Positions 8,026-17,833 of a DNA stretch of 52,679 nt are shown here, in pieces. The position numbers and the translations under genes were made by a program. The stretch is from positions 1 to 52,679 of the IMG/VR virus record IMGVR_UViG_3300050821_001730, one strand, 5' to 3'. Each line of letters opens with the position of its first letter. Positions within the stretch are counted from its first letter, which is position 1. Below the pieces are notes generated by a model. It was given only the letters and a program-made list of their open reading frames with translations. It did no database searches and was not told the origin of the DNA. Source of the DNA: a virus.

Positions 8026-10634
8026 GGCTTATCCGTTTGCCTCTTGCGTAGTTCCTGCTTCGCAAACTTCTCCGTCATGGCGTATTGCTCCTCAGTAGGG
8101 TCCTTGATGCCTCCCTGTTCGAGGAGGAACTGGGCAATGGCCTGCTTCTTGTTGACGCCCTTCGGAGGGAACACCAGCCTATACACCGCTTGGGTGGGGA
8201 ACGTCTTGGAGGCGAGCCACTTGGGGAAGTTGCCCCCATGCCCATAGACGGGCTTACCTGCCCAGTCCTTGTTGTTGTAGATTTCCATCCCTGCCTCGAC
8301 CGCTGCTGAAGGCCGCACTATCGGTTGGATGTAGGCTTGAGCCGCGTTCTTCTTGCCCGCTTGGTAGTCCTTGTCATTCTCCGTGAAGATGAATGGACCA
8401 TAGCCATGGAAGGTCGCGTGGGGGTTCCCGGTGGCCTTCTGGATAGCGTAGTCGAGCATCGGATAGGTGACGGCTGCGTGGAAGGCCAAAGCCATGATCT
8501 GGTCTGCGGCCTGCCCCCTTGAGCTTCCGGGACCCGGCTTCAATAGGCCCTGCATCAGGTGTGAGTAGGACTCCAGCCGATTGTACTCATACCGGCTGAA
8601 GCCCAGAGCCACAGGGCTCTGCAAGAGTTGCGAGATGCCTCTCACTCCCAGCACCCTACTAGGAACGACGTAGTCAGGGATGTGCCCATGTACTGTCTCG
8701 GCCACCTCAGCAGCAGTCCCCCCATGCTCCGCTTCGCGCCCAAGGAAAGCCTTCATGAGGATCATGTCGCCAACTCCCCACAAGGTCTTGTTGGATGCAC
8801 CGTAGACCACCTTCAGTAAGTCAGCACCATGGCGCAATCCCCAGATGCGAGCAGCCCCATTGAGAGCATTAGGGTCCTTGCCCATTAGCTTCAGGGTATC
8901 GTTGCTGAAGTTGCGGATGTAGTTGTTGGCACCCTTCATGCCCGGGGACTCCCTAACGTACCGGAGGTAGTCCTGATCTTTGTTGATGACTGACTCGACG
9001 GCCCTGCGGGTGAGAGTCTTCTCCCCCGGAGTCACCGCCCTTAGGGCACCCTGTGCCGTGCGCACAACCCCACCGAACAGCCCTCCTTCGATAGCGGCGT
9101 GGAACTGCACATTAAGGATGTGCCCCATAGGGTTGATGAAGATGGACCCCTGCACAATCCTATTGATCCCTTGCAAGAGCCCGTTGGGGTCCTGCTTGAC
9201 ATGGGTATAGTCCTCCAGCACCTCCGCCAAGCGGGGGTTCATCTTCCAGTCATCAAAGCCATGGTAGCCGGGGATGGCTATAGACCTCCACTCTTTGGGA
9301 GTGTTGGAGGTCTTGGGAGGGTGGGCCAAGCCTAGAAACTCGGGGCTTGTCTTCAGGGCCTGCACCGTCTTGGCATTGGCTATGGCGTTCTGCAACTGGA
9401 GAGAGGTTTCCTGCATCGATGCCAAGGCACTCTTCTGGTAACGCACGGGGGTGTGCTGCTCCACCTGTGCAGTGGTGCCCCTCTCCATGTCCCATACGCC
9501 ACCATTCTTAGTGATGATCTTCCCATTGACCTCTTGTCCATGGTCTATGACCTTGCCGTTCTTGTAGACATCCACGCCATTCTTCTCGGGGTTGATGACG
9601 TAGCCTCCCTCCTCTCCGGTGATGGAGGACTTGACCGTTCCGGCGTGGGGCATCTGGAAGATTTCTGGACTCGTCCCGAATCCCTTCGTGGGAGCCACGT
9701 TCGACAATGCCCCAGTAGGGTCCACTGTATCCGCGATGCGTTGCATCAGACTAGAGGAAGGGGTCTGCTCGATGGGCTGCCTATGCATGTAGGTCTTGGG
9801 GTCCACCATGTCGGGCAGCTTGACGCCGAGCTTCTTCAACTCATCGACGTAGAGATCGTTGCGGGCCTTGATCGGGTCAAGGTAGGTCTTCTTGAGGAAG
9901 GCAGCACGGGGGGTGAGGGACTTGGAAGGGTCCTCACCAGCATGGTAAAGCTCCTCGTCATGCTGGGCATAGTCGGGGTTCTGGGCAAGGAACTCGTCAC
10001 GGGCCTTCACCATCCGGGTGGTGCGCTCGATCTGGGCTTGGTCGTGCTTTATCAAGGTCTGGGCAACCACACCAGCCTGCTGACCCGGCTTCAGGGGAGG
10101 CGTACCCGGCGCAAGACTGCCGGTTAGAAAGGAGCCTTCCTCTCCGAGGGCCTTCTGGATCATAGCTGACCTCGTCCCCGCCACTGGAATAACGGTCTGA
10201 GCCGCTGCCCGAATGTAGGGATCAGCCTTGGGCGAGGCCCCAAGCTGGTGAGCCAGTTGCACAGCAGGGTCCCCAAGGAATGCATCCACCACCGAGGTGA
10301 TAGGACTGAACGGCAGGCCAATCACATTGAGCGCCGCATTGGTAGCGGTCCTCAGCCCCGGAGCCTTCACAAGAGCCTTGATCGAAGCCAGAGTCTGCTG
10401 GCTGGACTGGCCCATCAACTCCACGGTCCTGTCAGCGGGCCTGTTGATGGCATCCATGATGGTAGGGGACACCTCTTCCTGCTTCACAGGAGCTTGCTGA
10501 GGGGCCTGCTGTGGAGCTTGAGGGGGAGCCTTAGCCAGAGCACTCTGTTGAGGCAGCACTGGGCCAGCGTAGGGCTTAGGCCCTCCACCATCCGGTGTCC
10601 CGGGGATCACATCACCAACGTAGGGTTGCGCCAT
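8022..10634 (-). CDS. Large internal virion / ejection protein
   Basis: 870 aa from ATG 10634 (ATG 10637 equally possible). The N-terminus is Pro/Gln/Ala-rich and disordered, followed by long mixed helices with moderately hydrophobic stretches (GNPHATFHGYGPFIF; IMALAFHAAVTYPML) and a basic C-terminus. It overlaps the preceding gene by ATGATG. It is part of a block of three or four low-complexity genes downstream of the tail hub, the place where podoviruses encode proteins ejected with the DNA. No enzymatic motif found. Confidence 0.6.
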   Translation of the reverse strand: MAQPYVGDVIPGTPDGGGPKPYAGPVLPQQSALAKAPPQAPQQAPQQAPVKQEEVSPTIMDAINRPADRTVELMGQSSQQTLASIKALVKAPGLRTATNAALNVIGLPFSPITSVVDAFLGDPAVQLAHQLGASPKADPYIRAAAQTVIPVAGTRSAMIQKALGEEGSFLTGSLAPGTPPLKPGQQAGVVAQTLIKHDQAQIERTTRMVKARDEFLAQNPDYAQHDEELYHAGEDPSKSLTPRAAFLKKTYLDPIKARNDLYVDELKKLGVKLPDMVDPKTYMHRQPIEQTPSSSLMQRIADTVDPTGALSNVAPTKGFGTSPEIFQMPHAGTVKSSITGEEGGYVINPEKNGVDVYKNGKVIDHGQEVNGKIITKNGGVWDMERGTTAQVEQHTPVRYQKSALASMQETSLQLQNAIANAKTVQALKTSPEFLGLAHPPKTSNTPKEWRSIAIPGYHGFDDWKMNPRLAEVLEDYTHVKQDPNGLLQGINRIVQGSIFINPMGHILNVQFHAAIEGGLFGGVVRTAQGALRAVTPGEKTLTRRAVESVINKDQDYLRYVRESPGMKGANNYIRNFSNDTLKLMGKDPNALNGAARIWGLRHGADLLKVVYGASNKTLWGVGDMILMKAFLGREAEHGGTAAEVAETVHGHIPDYVVPSRVLGVRGISQLLQSPVALGFSRYEYNRLESYSHLMQGLLKPGPGSSRGQAADQIMALAFHAAVTYPMLDYAIQKATGNPHATFHGYGPFIFTENDKDYQAGKKNAAQAYIQPIVRPSAAVEAGMEIYNNKDWAGKPVYGHGGNFPKWLASKTFPTQAVYRLVFPPKGVNKKQAIAQFLLEQGGIKDPTEEQYAMTEKFAKQELRKRQTDKP

Positions 10635-11851
10635 CATTCCACCCACTTACCACCCTTAGGGTCTTGCCATACGGCCTTACCGTCAGGGCTCTTACCTACT
10701 ACCTTCGACCCTTCGGGGATACCCTTGGGGACTGCATTCATGGACTTCGGCAGAGGCGGCTGCACAGGTGCCTTCGCTGCCGCAGGCGGTGGCTTAGGGG
10801 GATTGAAGGTGTAGTCCCCCTCCGTCTTGAAGAGGCCCTGCCTCTGCATCTGGTTGATCTGCTCGTTCAGGGCTGCGCCAAAGTCTTCTGGCTCGTACTC
10901 GGAGTCCCCGTTGTTCATCATGTCGGAGGCTATTTGCTGCTTGGCCCTTCGAGCCGCAAGGGTGGCCAAGGACTTCTTGAGCGGGTCTGGAAGGTCCATA
11001 GTCCTCTGGTCTGTCTGGAAGATGCCTTGGGCAATGTCGGACTCGGGCTTCTGGAGCCTAGAGGCGTTGGCGAACGAACGATCCTCGGCCCCGATTGAAC
11101 GGAGGTCGAGTCCTGCTTGAGCACGGGAGTCCCTTTTGTCGGCCTCCCCTTGCTGCCAGTTGAAGCGGCTGTGGGCAAGCTGGGCCAAGTTCTCTTGGAC
11201 CGATAGCCTTTGGGCTCCCTGACCTAGGCGCTGCTGCACGAATCCATTCGCTATGTTCCTCTGTGCCTCAGTATCCGAGTGGGCCTGTTCCCTGTCCTGA
11301 GCCTGCAACTGCTGGGCCGAGGTCATAGCGGAGCGGGCAAGCTGGGGCAGCTTAGGTCCATCCACCTTCCAGTCTCCCACTAGCCCTAAGGAAGCAGGGT
11401 CGATGTTCTCGGCCTTCAGTTGCGCCAGAGCATTCGTGTAGCCGGACTCGTCGGACACTGCCCCGAGGATGGAGCCGGTGCGCTCGGCTGTGCGCCACTG
11501 CACCTGTTGGTTGTTCTTCTTAGTGATGGAGGCGCGCTCCCCCAGCATCGACAGCCCGGAGAGGTAGGAGGCGGCGGCTTGAGGCTGACCCCTCGTCGCA
11601 AGGGCTTGAGCGGTGGCGATGAACTTAGGGGAGGAGGTGATGTCCCCCGAGGCTATAGCGTTCTCGGCGGAGGCCGTGCCATTGGGTCCCCAAATCTTGG
11701 CCATGTCCTGCTGGAGTCCTATCTTGTTCTGGAGATCGATGGCTTGGTTCTGGACCGCTTGCTTGTCCAGCAGCAATTGCTGCTTCTGGATATCCGCCTG
11801 TACAGGGGCATTCCATGCGCGCATCGAGATGTCGAAAAGGGTCTCAGCCAT
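10634..11851 (-). CDS. Internal virion protein, helical
   Basis: 405 aa, Gln/Ala-rich and predominantly helical, including KQQLLLDKQAVQNQAIDLQN and a run of charged coils, with a proline-rich linker (NPPKPPPAAAKAPVQPP) and a small C-terminal SH3-like piece (VVGKSPDGKAVWQDPKGGKW). Composition and position match podovirus ejection proteins. Translationally coupled to the 870-aa protein. Confidence 0.58.
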   Translation of the reverse strand: MAETLFDISMRAWNAPVQADIQKQQLLLDKQAVQNQAIDLQNKIGLQQDMAKIWGPNGTASAENAIASGDITSSPKFIATAQALATRGQPQAAASYLSGLSMLGERASITKKNNQQVQWRTAERTGSILGAVSDESGYTNALAQLKAENIDPASLGLVGDWKVDGPKLPQLARSAMTSAQQLQAQDREQAHSDTEAQRNIANGFVQQRLGQGAQRLSVQENLAQLAHSRFNWQQGEADKRDSRAQAGLDLRSIGAEDRSFANASRLQKPESDIAQGIFQTDQRTMDLPDPLKKSLATLAARRAKQQIASDMMNNGDSEYEPEDFGAALNEQINQMQRQGLFKTEGDYTFNPPKPPPAAAKAPVQPPLPKSMNAVPKGIPEGSKVVGKSPDGKAVWQDPKGGKWVE

Positions 11852-11853
11852 GA

Positions 11854-12525
11854 TTAATCCCCACCACCGTCACCACCACCATCACCACTACTACCACCGT
11901 AGCCACCAGCGCCCATACCGCCATAGCCGCCATATCCAGCCCCAACACCACCGCCAAACCCACTACTATCACCACCGCTGCTGCTACCGCTGCTACCAAA
12001 GCCATAGCTATTGGACCCGACGCCATATGCTGCTCCCGGACTTGTGCCCCCGAAGGTGGAGGCAGACGCCGCTGGCGAAGAGTCCCCGGAGGGAGCACTA
12101 CTGACAGCGGACTTGATGCCAACATTGGCCAAAGCACCCAGCACCATCCCTACTGGCCCACCGAGTAATCCTCCAATGGCTATGCCCCCGATGTTACCCA
12201 TTAGCCCCCCAAGTACTGATCCTAGCGCACCCGGCGCTCCTCCGTATTGGGAAGAGGGGGCTCCTCCCAGACCAGCACCATGCCCTGAGCCAGCAGCACC
12301 ACCCCCACTGCCCGAGTTAGCAGAGCCCCCCATAGCCGACAGGGCCGAGGACAGCCCCCCAAGCGAGGTGCCCGTAGCCTGTCCCCCCAGCAGGGACTGA
12401 AGCCCCCCTCCGAGGTTGAGATTGTAACTGGGCTGCTGGGAGCCAAGCTGCTTCAGCCCCTGCACTACCTGCAACGGGTTCTGGTTGGGCTGAGCCATCA
12501 ACCTAGAGATAAGTTCTTCGTTCAT
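11854..12525 (-). CDS. Glycine-rich putative membrane-active ejection protein
   Basis: 223 aa from ATG 12525 (MNEELISRLMAQPNQ). Residues about 110-160 are a glycine-zipper-like hydrophobic stretch (GLMGNIGGIAIGGLLGGPVG) and the C-terminus is nearly pure Gly/Ser/Tyr with GYGG repeats. Glycine zippers pack into membrane pores, so a role in forming the DNA translocation channel is plausible but unproven. The antisense of the tail yields a spurious His-rich ORF. Confidence 0.55.
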   Translation of the reverse strand: MNEELISRLMAQPNQNPLQVVQGLKQLGSQQPSYNLNLGGGLQSLLGGQATGTSLGGLSSALSAMGGSANSGSGGGAAGSGHGAGLGGAPSSQYGGAPGALGSVLGGLMGNIGGIAIGGLLGGPVGMVLGALANVGIKSAVSSAPSGDSSPAASASTFGGTSPGAAYGVGSNSYGFGSSGSSSGGDSSGFGGGVGAGYGGYGGMGAGGYGGSSGDGGGDGGGD

Positions 12526-12526
12526 G

Positions 12527-13789
12527 TTAGAACAAGCCCCCAAGCAGACTACCCACATCACCAAGAACACCAGTACCACCAGCAGTGTCGCCCACGAGGT
12601 TCGACAGGTCAGTGCTACTTGAGCCGAAGATGTCACTAATCCCTCCACCACCTGAGAAGAGGCCAAGGCTCGACCCGAGATCAGTACCCGATGCAGCAGT
12701 ACCCAATCCTCCAAGGAGCCCCGCAAGACCACTTGCCCCACCTCCACCCCCACCTAGGAGGCTCTGCAACAAGCCCGTTAGGCCACTGCCAATCCCACCA
12801 ATGCCACCAGCAATGTTGCCCGCCCCCGCCTGAGAGTTGGCAAACTGCCCGCTCAGGATGCTCCCCGCTGTGGCAGGAGAGCCTACAGTAGCACCCGAAG
12901 CCGTGAGCAGAGAGTTAAGGATGCCTTGATTCGTGTTGGCATTGGTACTAGCTCCAGCGTTAGTCAGGCTTCCTGCGGAGCCCAATAGCCCCGCTTGATT
13001 GGAGATGCCTTGTTGCTGCTCCCCAGAGAGGAACTGCGCAAGATTCAACTCGTTCCCGGCTTGGGTCTGGAATCCCCCAATCACCCCTTGAGCCCTCGAC
13101 AGACCCTGCCCGAACGTTCCCTCCTGTGCAGCTTGAGTCTGGGAGGTGTTGGTCGAGAGTTGCCCAAATGCCTGCTGGTTGGCCCCTAAGATGTCGGAGT
13201 ACTGCTGCTGATAGGCATTGGAGGCGTACTGCTGGCCGTACTGCTCAAGGGCCACGTCTTGAGCACCGGAGCCAAGGGTCCCAGAGGCTGCTTGACCAGT
13301 GTTGACCGCACTCAAACCCAACTGGTACTGGGCTTGGATAGCGGGGTTCGACATGTAGTTGGTCGAGAGCGCATTCAATTGGGAGGCAAGTGCCTGAGGG
13401 GAGCCAAGCTGGGCTGCACCGGGACCCGAGACGTTGGGGTTCAGGTTGGCAATGTTCGAGATGAACGGGTTCATCGCCGAGGTGACGCCTTGCACGGCTT
13501 GGGCGTTCCCATTCCCCGCGTTGACGGTAGGGTTAATGCCCTGCAACTGGGCAATTATAGAGTTCAGGGCCGCTTCGTAGTTGCCCGCAGTCCCCTCCTG
13601 AACGTTGAGTTGTCCTTGGATTTGGGGCTGGTAGTTGCCAAACTGGCTCTGGAATGGCGAAGCAGCAGCCGCCCCCGCCGCCGCAGCACCAGAAGCACTA
13701 CTGGAGCCCGAACCGAAGAGTTGGTTCAGGCCATAGGCCCCGCTGAAGATGCCCGAGAGCAGTGCCCCCAGACTAGTAGACTCGTCCAT
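12527..13789 (-). CDS. DNA-ejection-type virion protein
   Basis: 420 aa, Ala/Gly/Ser/Gln-rich, with an N-terminal amphipathic segment (LGALLSGIFSGAYGLNQLFG), long helical repeats rich in NQQ and AQA, and a glycine-rich C-terminus (GLTGLLQSLLGGGGGG). It resembles P22-type DNA transfer proteins in composition. Its stop at 12527-12529 lies one base before the ATG of the next glycine-rich gene. Confidence 0.58.
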   Translation of the reverse strand: MDESTSLGALLSGIFSGAYGLNQLFGSGSSSASGAAAAGAAAASPFQSQFGNYQPQIQGQLNVQEGTAGNYEAALNSIIAQLQGINPTVNAGNGNAQAVQGVTSAMNPFISNIANLNPNVSGPGAAQLGSPQALASQLNALSTNYMSNPAIQAQYQLGLSAVNTGQAASGTLGSGAQDVALEQYGQQYASNAYQQQYSDILGANQQAFGQLSTNTSQTQAAQEGTFGQGLSRAQGVIGGFQTQAGNELNLAQFLSGEQQQGISNQAGLLGSAGSLTNAGASTNANTNQGILNSLLTASGATVGSPATAGSILSGQFANSQAGAGNIAGGIGGIGSGLTGLLQSLLGGGGGGASGLAGLLGGLGTAASGTDLGSSLGLFSGGGGISDIFGSSSTDLSNLVGDTAGGTGVLGDVGSLLGGLF

Positions 13790-16611
13790 CAGAAGTCTCC
13801 CTCAATTAGTTCAAGTTCCAAAGCCTCAGCACGGAACGACACGGGCAGGCAATGCCTAACCTTAAAGGCCCTCCTACGGAACCTCCCCGCTGGCGTAACG
13901 GTGGCCCTTTGCCCCTGATTCGTACTCATGATCCTCGAAGAAGACCACGATTGATAGTCGTTGTCCGAATACGACAGCACTACATTGTATGCCTCGATGT
14001 CGGACACCAAGGTGATGCGGGGACAGTACTTCCAAGTCGTAGACCCCCCATCGAACCGGTCAGTCACTATAACGAGGTTGACTGGTCCACCATTATCGGT
14101 TACGTCCTCAATGTCCTCGGTGTAGATGATCCCGTTGGTGGGGTCCTGCACGTAGTCCACGTCCATGATCTGGGCAGAGGCCACAGGGCGGAAGCAGTTC
14201 TCCGCAAAGTTGGAGGCTTGTGCCGATCCCATGTTGGGGGGCAGGGCTACGCCCACCTGATAGGTGAAGGTGTTGGAGTTCACCAAGGTGATGTTGTAGA
14301 TGCCGTTGTAGCCAGTGGTGGTAGCTCCGCTAATGAGGATGGGGTCTCCATCAAGGAAGCCACTTCCTGCAAGGGTGGCAGTGATAGTCCCATAGGGATC
14401 AGATGTTAGACTGGAGATTGTCTGGCTAGCATTCTGGGTCATGGAGGTCCACACACCCCACACTTGGGAATCGAAGGTGTAGGCTAAGGTTATGTTGGAT
14501 GTGTGGAGCGTGAGGATGTACATGGAGTGGCCGAAGGCATCCACCGTGTAGGCTGACACGTCCGTGAGGGGGTCGGCTTGGAGGATACGGTCCACGAAGG
14601 GGGTGCTGATTTTGGAAGGCGTGTAGCCAGAGAACTGGTAGACACCTTGGCCTTCCCTCTTGGTCTGGCCGATCCACACCACGGAGCCTTGGAGTTCCAC
14701 CACTGACTCTCCAGCAGCGCATCCGATCTGGATCGCTAAGGTCTGGTTAGGGGACAGAGGACTTTGAGGGGCAAGGTTCGCATTGTCGTAGAAGAACTCC
14801 GTTGTCCACTGGCCCATAGCTACTACGTAGTTGAGGTACTTGCAGATGGCTACGCCATTGCCCGGTTCATTCTCCATAGCAATGAAGGCCAGAGCACCCC
14901 AAGTAGTGGGGTCATTCAGGTTAGAGTTCCAGATGCGCCCTTGGGTGTCCATCACGAAGAAGTAGCCATCGAGGTACACGAGCCCCGGCACCGTCACGGG
15001 TGGGTAGTTGGCCTCATTCGACAGCTTCGACAGGGTAGAAGTGGCGGAGTTGAAGTCGTACAGGTCCCCTGTGCTCTTGAACACCAGCAAGGGAGTGGTG
15101 ATGGCGGGCGAGGTTTGGTTGAAGTGGTAGAAGCCATCCGCCACGTTGGGGTTCAGGGCCACAGTAGTGCCCGAGAACGCCAGTTCCCACACGTCGTTGT
15201 AGTAGGTCGGGACAGTAGGGTTGACCCCTCCAATCATAAACAAGTTGCCTGCGGCGATGAACTCGCCATTCCTCACGGCCCATCCCGGAGAGCCAATGTT
15301 CTGGTAAGTAGTGCCATTGGTCGTAGTCCAGATGTTGGTTAGGTAGGTGCCCGAACCGTTGTATTGGAACAGGTAGACAGTGGTGCCTAGGATAGCCGTG
15401 CGGAACTGGGCCGCTCCCTCGTTGGAGGTGGCGTTCAGGAAGGCATAGGCTCCAGCATTGAAGCCCACATTAGTGCCAAAGGTCAGGGTGGGGGCCGCAG
15501 TCATCCCACTCCCGGCATTGGAGAACCACAGTTGGCAGTAGTTGCCGGACTCGAAGTCGTCCCCTGTGTCGTCGTCGAAGTCCACGAAGGCTGTGGCAGA
15601 GGCTCCCCCACTTCCCCCAGTGACAGTGATGGGGGATGGAATGGTGAAGTCGGAGCCGTAGGAGTCGAAGGCGGCAATGGGATAGGCGGGCATGGAGGCT
15701 GCGCCAAGGGGGTTGGTCGAGGCGCGGGTCCAACTAATGCCATCGGGGCTGGACCAGAGGTCCGAATTGGCCGTCAGGAACGGATCGGTCAGGAGCCCCC
15801 CAATGAGATAGAGGGACGTGCCCAACCAGAAGAAGCCAGCATTAGCCCTAGCCACCCAAGGAGCATTCACCACCAACTGGGTCCAGTTGATCCCGTCAGG
15901 GGAGGACCACACGTCGGAGTAGTAGGTGTCGGGGTAGAGGATGCTAGGGTAGAAGGAGCCTGCCCCTCCTGCCACATACATCAGGGAAGGGGAAGCTGTG
16001 AGGCCGAACCTGCGCCTTCCGGGCCACGCACTCGCATTCAACTCCGTCCAGTTGATACCATCAGGAGTGCTCCACACATCCCCGAAGTCAGAGGTCCCTG
16101 TAGTGGCTCCTCCCCCCATGATGTACATGAGGCCGTTGAAGACAATGACCCCTCCTTGGCCTCGGGCAGACCATGGGGCATTGGTGGTGACGTTGGTCCA
16201 AGTCAGCCCATCGGGGCTAGACCACACATCATTGAGGGCAACCCCAGAGGAGTTGAAGCCGCCCATCACCCAGAGGGAGCCGTTGAAGTAGGTGGCGAAG
16301 TGGCCAAACCTAGGGCTGAAGCCTGCGGACGAGGTGATCTCAGTGGCAGTAAGGATGGAGGAGCCTCCACCAAAGGCCGAGAACACATCACCCGAGATGG
16401 AGTAGAGATTGTTCTGGTAGTTGGTGATGCCTTGGCCCACGCCCGGTTGCCCTTGGAAGGCGGTCTTCTGGCCGGGCCTTTTCAAGACGCGAAGAATCCC
16501 CGTCGTGGATTGCTCCACAACTCCATTCACCACCTTCGCATCGTTCGTGACGAACTGGTTGCGGTTCGTCAGAGGCTCAATGAGGGGGAAGCGGACTGGC
16601 TTATTGCCCAT
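13789..16611 (-). CDS. P22 gp10-like tail hub with inserted Kelch propeller
   Basis: 940 aa from ATG 16611, overlapping the upstream stop (TGATG) with GGAG 7 bases upstream. The N-terminus (RFPLIEPLTNRNQF) and the region about 530-700 (YVVAMGQWTTEFFYDNA, then VWIGQTKREGQGVYQFSGY, then KISTPFVDRIL) resemble P22 packaged-DNA stabilisation protein gp10. Between them, residues about 95-500 hold at least five Kelch-like blades of the type RFGHFATYFNGSLWVMGG followed by NDVWSSPDGLTW. The propeller probably projects from the tail knob and could bind glycans or host protein. Confidence 0.75.
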   Translation of the reverse strand: MGNKPVRFPLIEPLTNRNQFVTNDAKVVNGVVEQSTTGILRVLKRPGQKTAFQGQPGVGQGITNYQNNLYSISGDVFSAFGGGSSILTATEITSSAGFSPRFGHFATYFNGSLWVMGGFNSSGVALNDVWSSPDGLTWTNVTTNAPWSARGQGGVIVFNGLMYIMGGGATTGTSDFGDVWSTPDGINWTELNASAWPGRRRFGLTASPSLMYVAGGAGSFYPSILYPDTYYSDVWSSPDGINWTQLVVNAPWVARANAGFFWLGTSLYLIGGLLTDPFLTANSDLWSSPDGISWTRASTNPLGAASMPAYPIAAFDSYGSDFTIPSPITVTGGSGGASATAFVDFDDDTGDDFESGNYCQLWFSNAGSGMTAAPTLTFGTNVGFNAGAYAFLNATSNEGAAQFRTAILGTTVYLFQYNGSGTYLTNIWTTTNGTTYQNIGSPGWAVRNGEFIAAGNLFMIGGVNPTVPTYYNDVWELAFSGTTVALNPNVADGFYHFNQTSPAITTPLLVFKSTGDLYDFNSATSTLSKLSNEANYPPVTVPGLVYLDGYFFVMDTQGRIWNSNLNDPTTWGALAFIAMENEPGNGVAICKYLNYVVAMGQWTTEFFYDNANLAPQSPLSPNQTLAIQIGCAAGESVVELQGSVVWIGQTKREGQGVYQFSGYTPSKISTPFVDRILQADPLTDVSAYTVDAFGHSMYILTLHTSNITLAYTFDSQVWGVWTSMTQNASQTISSLTSDPYGTITATLAGSGFLDGDPILISGATTTGYNGIYNITLVNSNTFTYQVGVALPPNMGSAQASNFAENCFRPVASAQIMDVDYVQDPTNGIIYTEDIEDVTDNGGPVNLVIVTDRFDGGSTTWKYCPRITLVSDIEAYNVVLSYSDNDYQSWSSSRIMSTNQGQRATVTPAGRFRRRAFKVRHCLPVSFRAEALELELIEGDF

Positions 16612-17342
16612 CACCTACTCCTAGTGTCATACATGAACCGGATGGAATCCGTATTCTCTTGCGACCAGTCCACCATCTCCTCATAGAGGATCGCTGCCCG
16701 GGACTTGATCTCCTGCACCCTGTCCATCGACGTTGCATATTCCATGCTGATCTCATTGGCCAGACACCAAGAGAGAGCCATATAGCACTCTTGAGGGAAG
16801 TCCACTGAGTCCGTCCCCAAGTTAATATCATCAAGGGTCGAGAGACACACGAGCCAGATGGTCCTCGTTGAGTCATTGGGGGTAGGGTAGAAGGTAATGA
16901 AGCTACTCACCCCAGTAAAAGTAGAATCATTAAGAGGTTGATACCAGTAACTATTGACCACCCCAAGACTGCCTTTGCTTCCATATTGGTTGTATTCTTG
17001 GATCGATAGGGCGTCGATGGGGGTGTCGAAGTTGAGCGAGTCTCGGATGAAGGCATAGGTCACCTTGAGGATTCGGTTCGTGACAACAGCCCCTGTGCCT
17101 GTGGCGTAGGGGCCGATCTGGTAGGTAGGCTGCTCTGCAAGCAGAGGCACTTGGTTGTAGACAATCTTCCACATAGGCAGGCCCTGCCGAATCCATGCCT
17201 TGATCATCATGTTGAAGGCAAGCTGGACGTTGGCGTAGTCGGTCGAGGTGGGCGGGTTAGTGGCATCGTAAGTGCCACACAGGCGCAGGGCACGATTCAT
17301 GATGTCGTTCGCCTGCACTGAGAAGGTGGTGGTGACAGGCAT
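16611..17342 (-). CDS. Head-to-tail adaptor, gp4-like
   Basis: 243 aa. The N-terminal helices (ANDIMNRALRLCGTYDAT, then VQLAFNMMIKAWIRQGL) and C-terminal helix (FPQECYMALSWCLANEIS) follow the pattern of podovirus head-completion/adaptor proteins such as P22 gp4. Position just ahead of the gp10-like hub gene supports this. Overlaps the hub start by one codon. Confidence 0.7.
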   Translation of the reverse strand: MPVTTTFSVQANDIMNRALRLCGTYDATNPPTSTDYANVQLAFNMMIKAWIRQGLPMWKIVYNQVPLLAEQPTYQIGPYATGTGAVVTNRILKVTYAFIRDSLNFDTPIDALSIQEYNQYGSKGSLGVVNSYWYQPLNDSTFTGVSSFITFYPTPNDSTRTIWLVCLSTLDDINLGTDSVDFPQECYMALSWCLANEISMEYATSMDRVQEIKSRAAILYEEMVDWSQENTDSIRFMYDTRSR

Positions 17343-17344
17343 GA

Positions 17345-17827
17345 TCAGGTCCCGTAGAGTTGGTACTGGAAAGTGTTGGACTGCCAGAGGTACTGGAAGG
17401 TGTTGGTGTAGACAGTGGTGAAGCCAGCGTTATCGAGCCACACACCGGACCAAGTGATGAGGGCTCCGGCAGGGTACTGGGTGATGAAGGTGATCTTCCC
17501 AATGGGGAGGGAAATGGTGTAGTTCACCCCTGCCACCTGAGGGGTGGAGTTGATGAAGATAGTGGGGGTGCCCACCACAATGTTGGTCGAGGGATTAATG
17601 ACGGGGCCGCTGAAGGTATCAGGGTGTTGCTCAGGCTGAGTCCATGGCAGAGGCTGCTCGTCAGGGACACCACGAACGAAGTCTTGGGGTTGACGAATCT
17701 CCCAGTCCTGCACGCACACGTACACCCCGTCCCACCTCAGCTTCATCTCACTGGCTTTCCTCTTGAAGCCGCAGACGTAGCAGATAGTGTTCCAGTCACC
17801 CTTCTTGTAGAAGTCCCTCTTGCCCAT
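17345..17827 (-). CDS. Zinc-finger-bearing structural protein
   Basis: 160 aa. The N-terminal 60 residues contain a knuckle (ICYVCGFKRKASEMKLRWDG, then VCVQDWEIRQPQDFVRG) that I recall as a common conserved podovirus protein. The rest is beta-rich and ends in repeated YTNTFQYLWQ/NTFQYQLYG strands. It lies between the tailspike and adaptor genes, so is probably a tail component. Function unknown. Confidence 0.6.
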   Translation of the reverse strand: MGKRDFYKKGDWNTICYVCGFKRKASEMKLRWDGVYVCVQDWEIRQPQDFVRGVPDEQPLPWTQPEQHPDTFSGPVINPSTNIVVGTPTIFINSTPQVAGVNYTISLPIGKITFITQYPAGALITWSGVWLDNAGFTTVYTNTFQYLWQSNTFQYQLYGT

Positions 17828-17833
17828 GATCGA

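Noticed and set aside
9453-10127. 224-codon plus-strand ORF
   Set aside because: Antisense to the large virion protein and without start-site or motif support.
11613-12104. ORF with a His/Tyr-rich tract
   Set aside because: The tract is the complement of Gly/Ser/Tyr repeats in the minus-strand glycine-rich protein.
15532-16686. 384-codon plus-strand ORF
   Set aside because: It is antisense to the gp10-like hub, is Gly/Pro/His-biased as expected from reading the complement, and shows no domain.
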